A stretch of 64,000 nt of DNA. Origin: JAXGMV01 sp040768445 (GTDB lineage Bacteria; Chloroflexota; Anaerolineae; Anaerolineales; Anaerolineaceae). Numbering within the stretch: position 1 is the first letter of the stretch; each line of letters begins with the position of its first letter. A program made the translations under genes and the position numbers. Shown piece by piece: positions 62,281 through 64,000 of the stretch. The stretch is taken from the NCBI GenBank assembly GCA_040768445.1, contig JAXGMV010000001.1:1178001-1242000 (forward strand). The letters are read 5' to 3'. The notes beneath the pieces were generated by a model that searched no databases, was not told the DNA's origin, and saw only the letters and a program-made list of their open reading frames with translations.

Positions 62281-63048
62281 TTAATGGGTTATTTTTTTGT
62301 AAACGCCGCGGCGGGCGTTCTGACGGATGGTAACCAGGTCAGTGAAGACCCGGCGAGCATCCTTGAGGACATTGACCTTACTCTCCGCGTTGAAATACCA
62401 GGGAATACCCAGCTCAACGATCTTGTAGCCGCGCAGGGTGGCAATATACAGGATTTCCACATCGAAGGTCCAGCCGGTGCGTGTCTGGTAAGGGAAGAGA
62501 TCCTCTGCCACACTGGCACGAAAGCATTTGAAGCCGCACTGGGTGTCCTTTAACCCCGGCAGCGCCAGAATGCTGACAGCGTTGTTGAAGAACCTGCCCA
62601 GCCAGTGACGGTATTCAGGCTCGTTGTAACGCACAGCGCCGGGTGCTTCGCGTGAACCGATGACAATATCTGCATCCAACGCCGGAGGGATGAAACGGTT
62701 GACTTGTTCGATGGGCATGGACAAATCGGCATCGCAGATGAAGCGGTAGGCGCCGGCCGCTTCCAACATTCCGCGTTTGACAGCCAGTCCTTTGCCGGCG
62801 TGATCTTCATGAATTACCCGCAGCCCAGGGATACTGTCTGTGTGGGATTTTGCCAGTTTGTAGGTATTATCGGTGCTGCCGTTTTCGATAATCAGCAGTT
62901 CAGCATCATAGGGCTGTTCACTGAGGAAGGTTTTGATACTTTCGAGTGTACCCGGAAGTCTTTTTTCTTCGTTATAGGCGGGGATGATGATGGAGAGCAG
63001 AGGTTGTTTCACGGGTGTCACCCAGTTATTGATCATCGTGCTGCGCAC
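62281..63048 (-). CDS. Family 2 glycosyltransferase (dolichyl-phosphate glucosyltransferase-like)
   Basis: 255 aa from a GTG at 63048 (an ATG at 63036 is an alternative). GT-A fold: LLSIIIPAYNEEKRLPGTLESI, DxD-type RFICDADLSMP, and FKCFRASVAEDLF. It resembles the polyprenyl-phosphate glucosyl/mannosyltransferases that charge lipid carriers (DPG/ALG5-like). A C-terminal WYFNAESKVNVLKDARRVFTDL segment is family typical; it has no clear membrane segments. It is upstream of rnhB. Confidence 0.9.
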   Translation of the reverse strand: MRSTMINNWVTPVKQPLLSIIIPAYNEEKRLPGTLESIKTFLSEQPYDAELLIIENGSTDNTYKLAKSHTDSIPGLRVIHEDHAGKGLAVKRGMLEAAGAYRFICDADLSMPIEQVNRFIPPALDADIVIGSREAPGAVRYNEPEYRHWLGRFFNNAVSILALPGLKDTQCGFKCFRASVAEDLFPYQTRTGWTFDVEILYIATLRGYKIVELGIPWYFNAESKVNVLKDARRVFTDLVTIRQNARRGVYKKITH

Positions 63049-63073
63049 ATGATCCAGTCGGTTGTTTGGCTGT

Positions 63074-63385
63074 TTAGAAAAGCGGTGTGCCGGGCAGGCT
63101 GTCAGCGCTGGCGGTCTTACTGGTAGCTACAACTGCGCTGGATGTGCCATCTTTCGCCAGGTAGACGCGCTCCTGTACGTCGAATGTACTCGCAAGCAGG
63201 GGCTTGCGGCTGCCTGTGACAAATTTCTTGCCATTCTCAAGAGCTTCAACCAGCTGCTGCCGGCTGTAAATGACACGATCTGAGAATGTGGGGCCGCGCC
63301 GCTCATAGACGCGCAGCAGGTCGATCGTTGCATCAGGATTGTAACGGACAGCTTCAATCAAACCGTCAAATTTTCCTCGCGCCAT
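63074..63385 (-). CDS. Hypothetical protein, 103 aa
   Basis: Start at the ATG 63385 (GAGAGG-like RBS); a frame extension into the tRNA is not coding. Basic N-terminal half MARGKFDGLIEAVRYNPDATIDLLRVYERRGPTFSDRV with predicted helix and strand; C-terminal half acidic and Thr/Ser-rich. No family is recognised. It lies just downstream of the tRNA-Pro on the same strand. Confidence 0.6.
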   Translation of the reverse strand: MARGKFDGLIEAVRYNPDATIDLLRVYERRGPTFSDRVIYSRQQLVEALENGKKFVTGSRKPLLASTFDVQERVYLAKDGTSSAVVATSKTASADSLPGTPLF

Positions 63386-63442
63386 TATTAACCTCTCTCT
63401 GATAAATATCACAGCCGCCGAGTCACTCGGCGGCTGAAGTTG

Positions 63443-63515
63443 TCGGGGTGGTCGGACTTGAACCGACGACCCCCGCGTCCCAAACACGGTGCGCTGCCAA
63501 CTGCGCTACACCCCG
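63443..63515 (-). tRNA. tRNA-Pro(UGG)
   Basis: The minus strand folds as a full cloverleaf: acceptor CGGGGTG/CACCCCG, D arm GCGC..GCGC, anticodon stem CCGTG/CGCGG with loop TTTGGGA (anticodon TGG) and T arm GTCGG-TTCAAGT-CCGAC. The discriminator is A; no CCA is encoded. Confidence 0.96.
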
Positions 63516-63680
63516 GCAGAGCTTGAGTATAATCCGATTGAGTTTATCGCGCAAGGATAAGTGGACAAAAAATGGGTGTTTTTTCAGTTGATAGATCATT
63601 TTTTGACCTTTACAGGGCTGTTCTCAGAGCGCATTATCAAAACTTGATATAATTTTAAATCATATCAAAGTTGATCACTG

Positions 63681-64000
63681 ATGCATATAAAACAGACCTA
63701 TCTAATTGCCTTACTTGCACTGGCTCTGGCCGGTTGCCAGGTAACCCTGCCGCAGCTGCCGGTGATCGAAGTGCAGCCAACTGCAGCTCCTGAGTTGATT
63801 GAGGAAACGATAATACCAACCGCTCCGGAAGTCACACCCCAACGAACGCTTGCATATCAATCGACGGCTACGCAGGCACCCGCCAGGCTGGCAGATCGAA
63901 CGGACGCTTGCTGGAAGTCAGCCGGCGAGGTGCTGCCCTATGAAATTGAAGATGACACACTGCCCGTACCAATGACCCTGCGGGTGTACCTGCCACCGTG
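63681..64000 (+). CDS. Lipoprotein, putative esterase-like, 3'-truncated
   Basis: The frame runs off the right end. A lipoprotein signal peptide (YLIALLALALAGCQ, lipobox LAGC near residue 19) is followed by a Pro/Thr-rich linker and then DDTLPVPMTLRVYLPP, which resembles the first strand of secreted alpha/beta-hydrolase esterases. Only about 106 residues are visible, so the function is provisional. A TATAAT box lies about 35 nt upstream. Confidence 0.65.
   Translation, partial: MHIKQTYLIALLALALAGCQVTLPQLPVIEVQPTAAPELIEETIIPTAPEVTPQRTLAYQSTATQAPARLADRTDACWKSAGEVLPYEIEDDTLPVPMTLRVYLPP

Noticed and set aside
1..64000. CRISPR arrays, insertion sequences, prophage, rRNA
   Set aside because: No regularly spaced direct repeats, transposase, integrase or rRNA sequence was seen on reading both strands.

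Overview
The window looks like chromosomal DNA of a bacterium in the Chloroflexota, most likely an Anaerolineae-type organism. This is an inference, not a measurement. It rests on an FMN-riboswitch-controlled ABC transporter of the RibXYZ type best known from Chloroflexus and relatives, an anaerobe-type flavodiiron protein, a GatB-dependent amidotransferase, a lipoprotein-rich envelope, and the general gene mix. Coding is dense on both strands. I see no insertion sequence, prophage, CRISPR array or plasmid gene. One tRNA, Pro(UGG), lies near the right end. Many convergent gene pairs are separated by strong bidirectional hairpin terminators.

Layout. 1-5.8 kb: a truncated MFS transporter, pirin, a membrane STAND-like NTPase with TPRs, a methyltransferase and a DinB protein. 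5.8-8.1 kb: an arsR-thioredoxin-arsP operon (minus strand) with a near-perfect leaderless promoter and two copies of one operator-like palindrome. 8.2-15.4 kb: hpt, a ferritin-like secreted protein, a zinc peptidase, a serine hydrolase, a flavodiiron protein, an aminotransferase and a sugar nucleotidyltransferase. 15.7-19.6 kb: an A+T-richer ECF vitamin-transport operon made of a COG0212 (5-FCL-like) protein, an S component and a single EcfT-A-A fusion. 20-24.1 kb: a Cys/Met-metabolism PLP enzyme and the ribXYZ operon under an FMN riboswitch. 24-31 kb: a zinc dehydrogenase, holB, a lipoprotein, a ten-repeat thrombospondin type 3 protein, then a promoter, structured leader and terminator in front of an orphan ABC ATPase. 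31-40.5 kb: DUF2804, an Fsr-like MFS, a CocE-like hydrolase, two methyltransferases, ComEC and a DNA glycosylase. 40.6-48.6 kb: a class III aminotransferase with MmsA, a metallo-beta-lactamase-fold protein, a serine hydrolase, PhzF, and a CBS protein with an ArsB/SLC13-type permease. 48.7-64 kb: TspO-like, RarD, DegV, GatB, glutamate dehydrogenase, DUF89, GlgC, a Ca-type P-ATPase, RNase HII, a glycosyltransferase, tRNA-Pro and a truncated lipoprotein.

How genes work together. The clearest units are arsenic or thiol-metalloid export (ArsR, thioredoxin, ArsP), riboflavin uptake (RibXYZ), ECF vitamin or precursor uptake with a folate-ligase paralogue, and amino-acid semialdehyde catabolism (aminotransferase plus MmsA). 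The most unusual observations are three. The two ATPase halves of the ECF fusion show complementary loss of catalytic motifs, giving one dead and one live composite site as in CFTR. A roughly 340-nt structured leader ends in a terminator before an ABC ATPase that has itself lost key motifs. The FMN-switch terminator hairpin overlaps the ribX ribosome-binding site.
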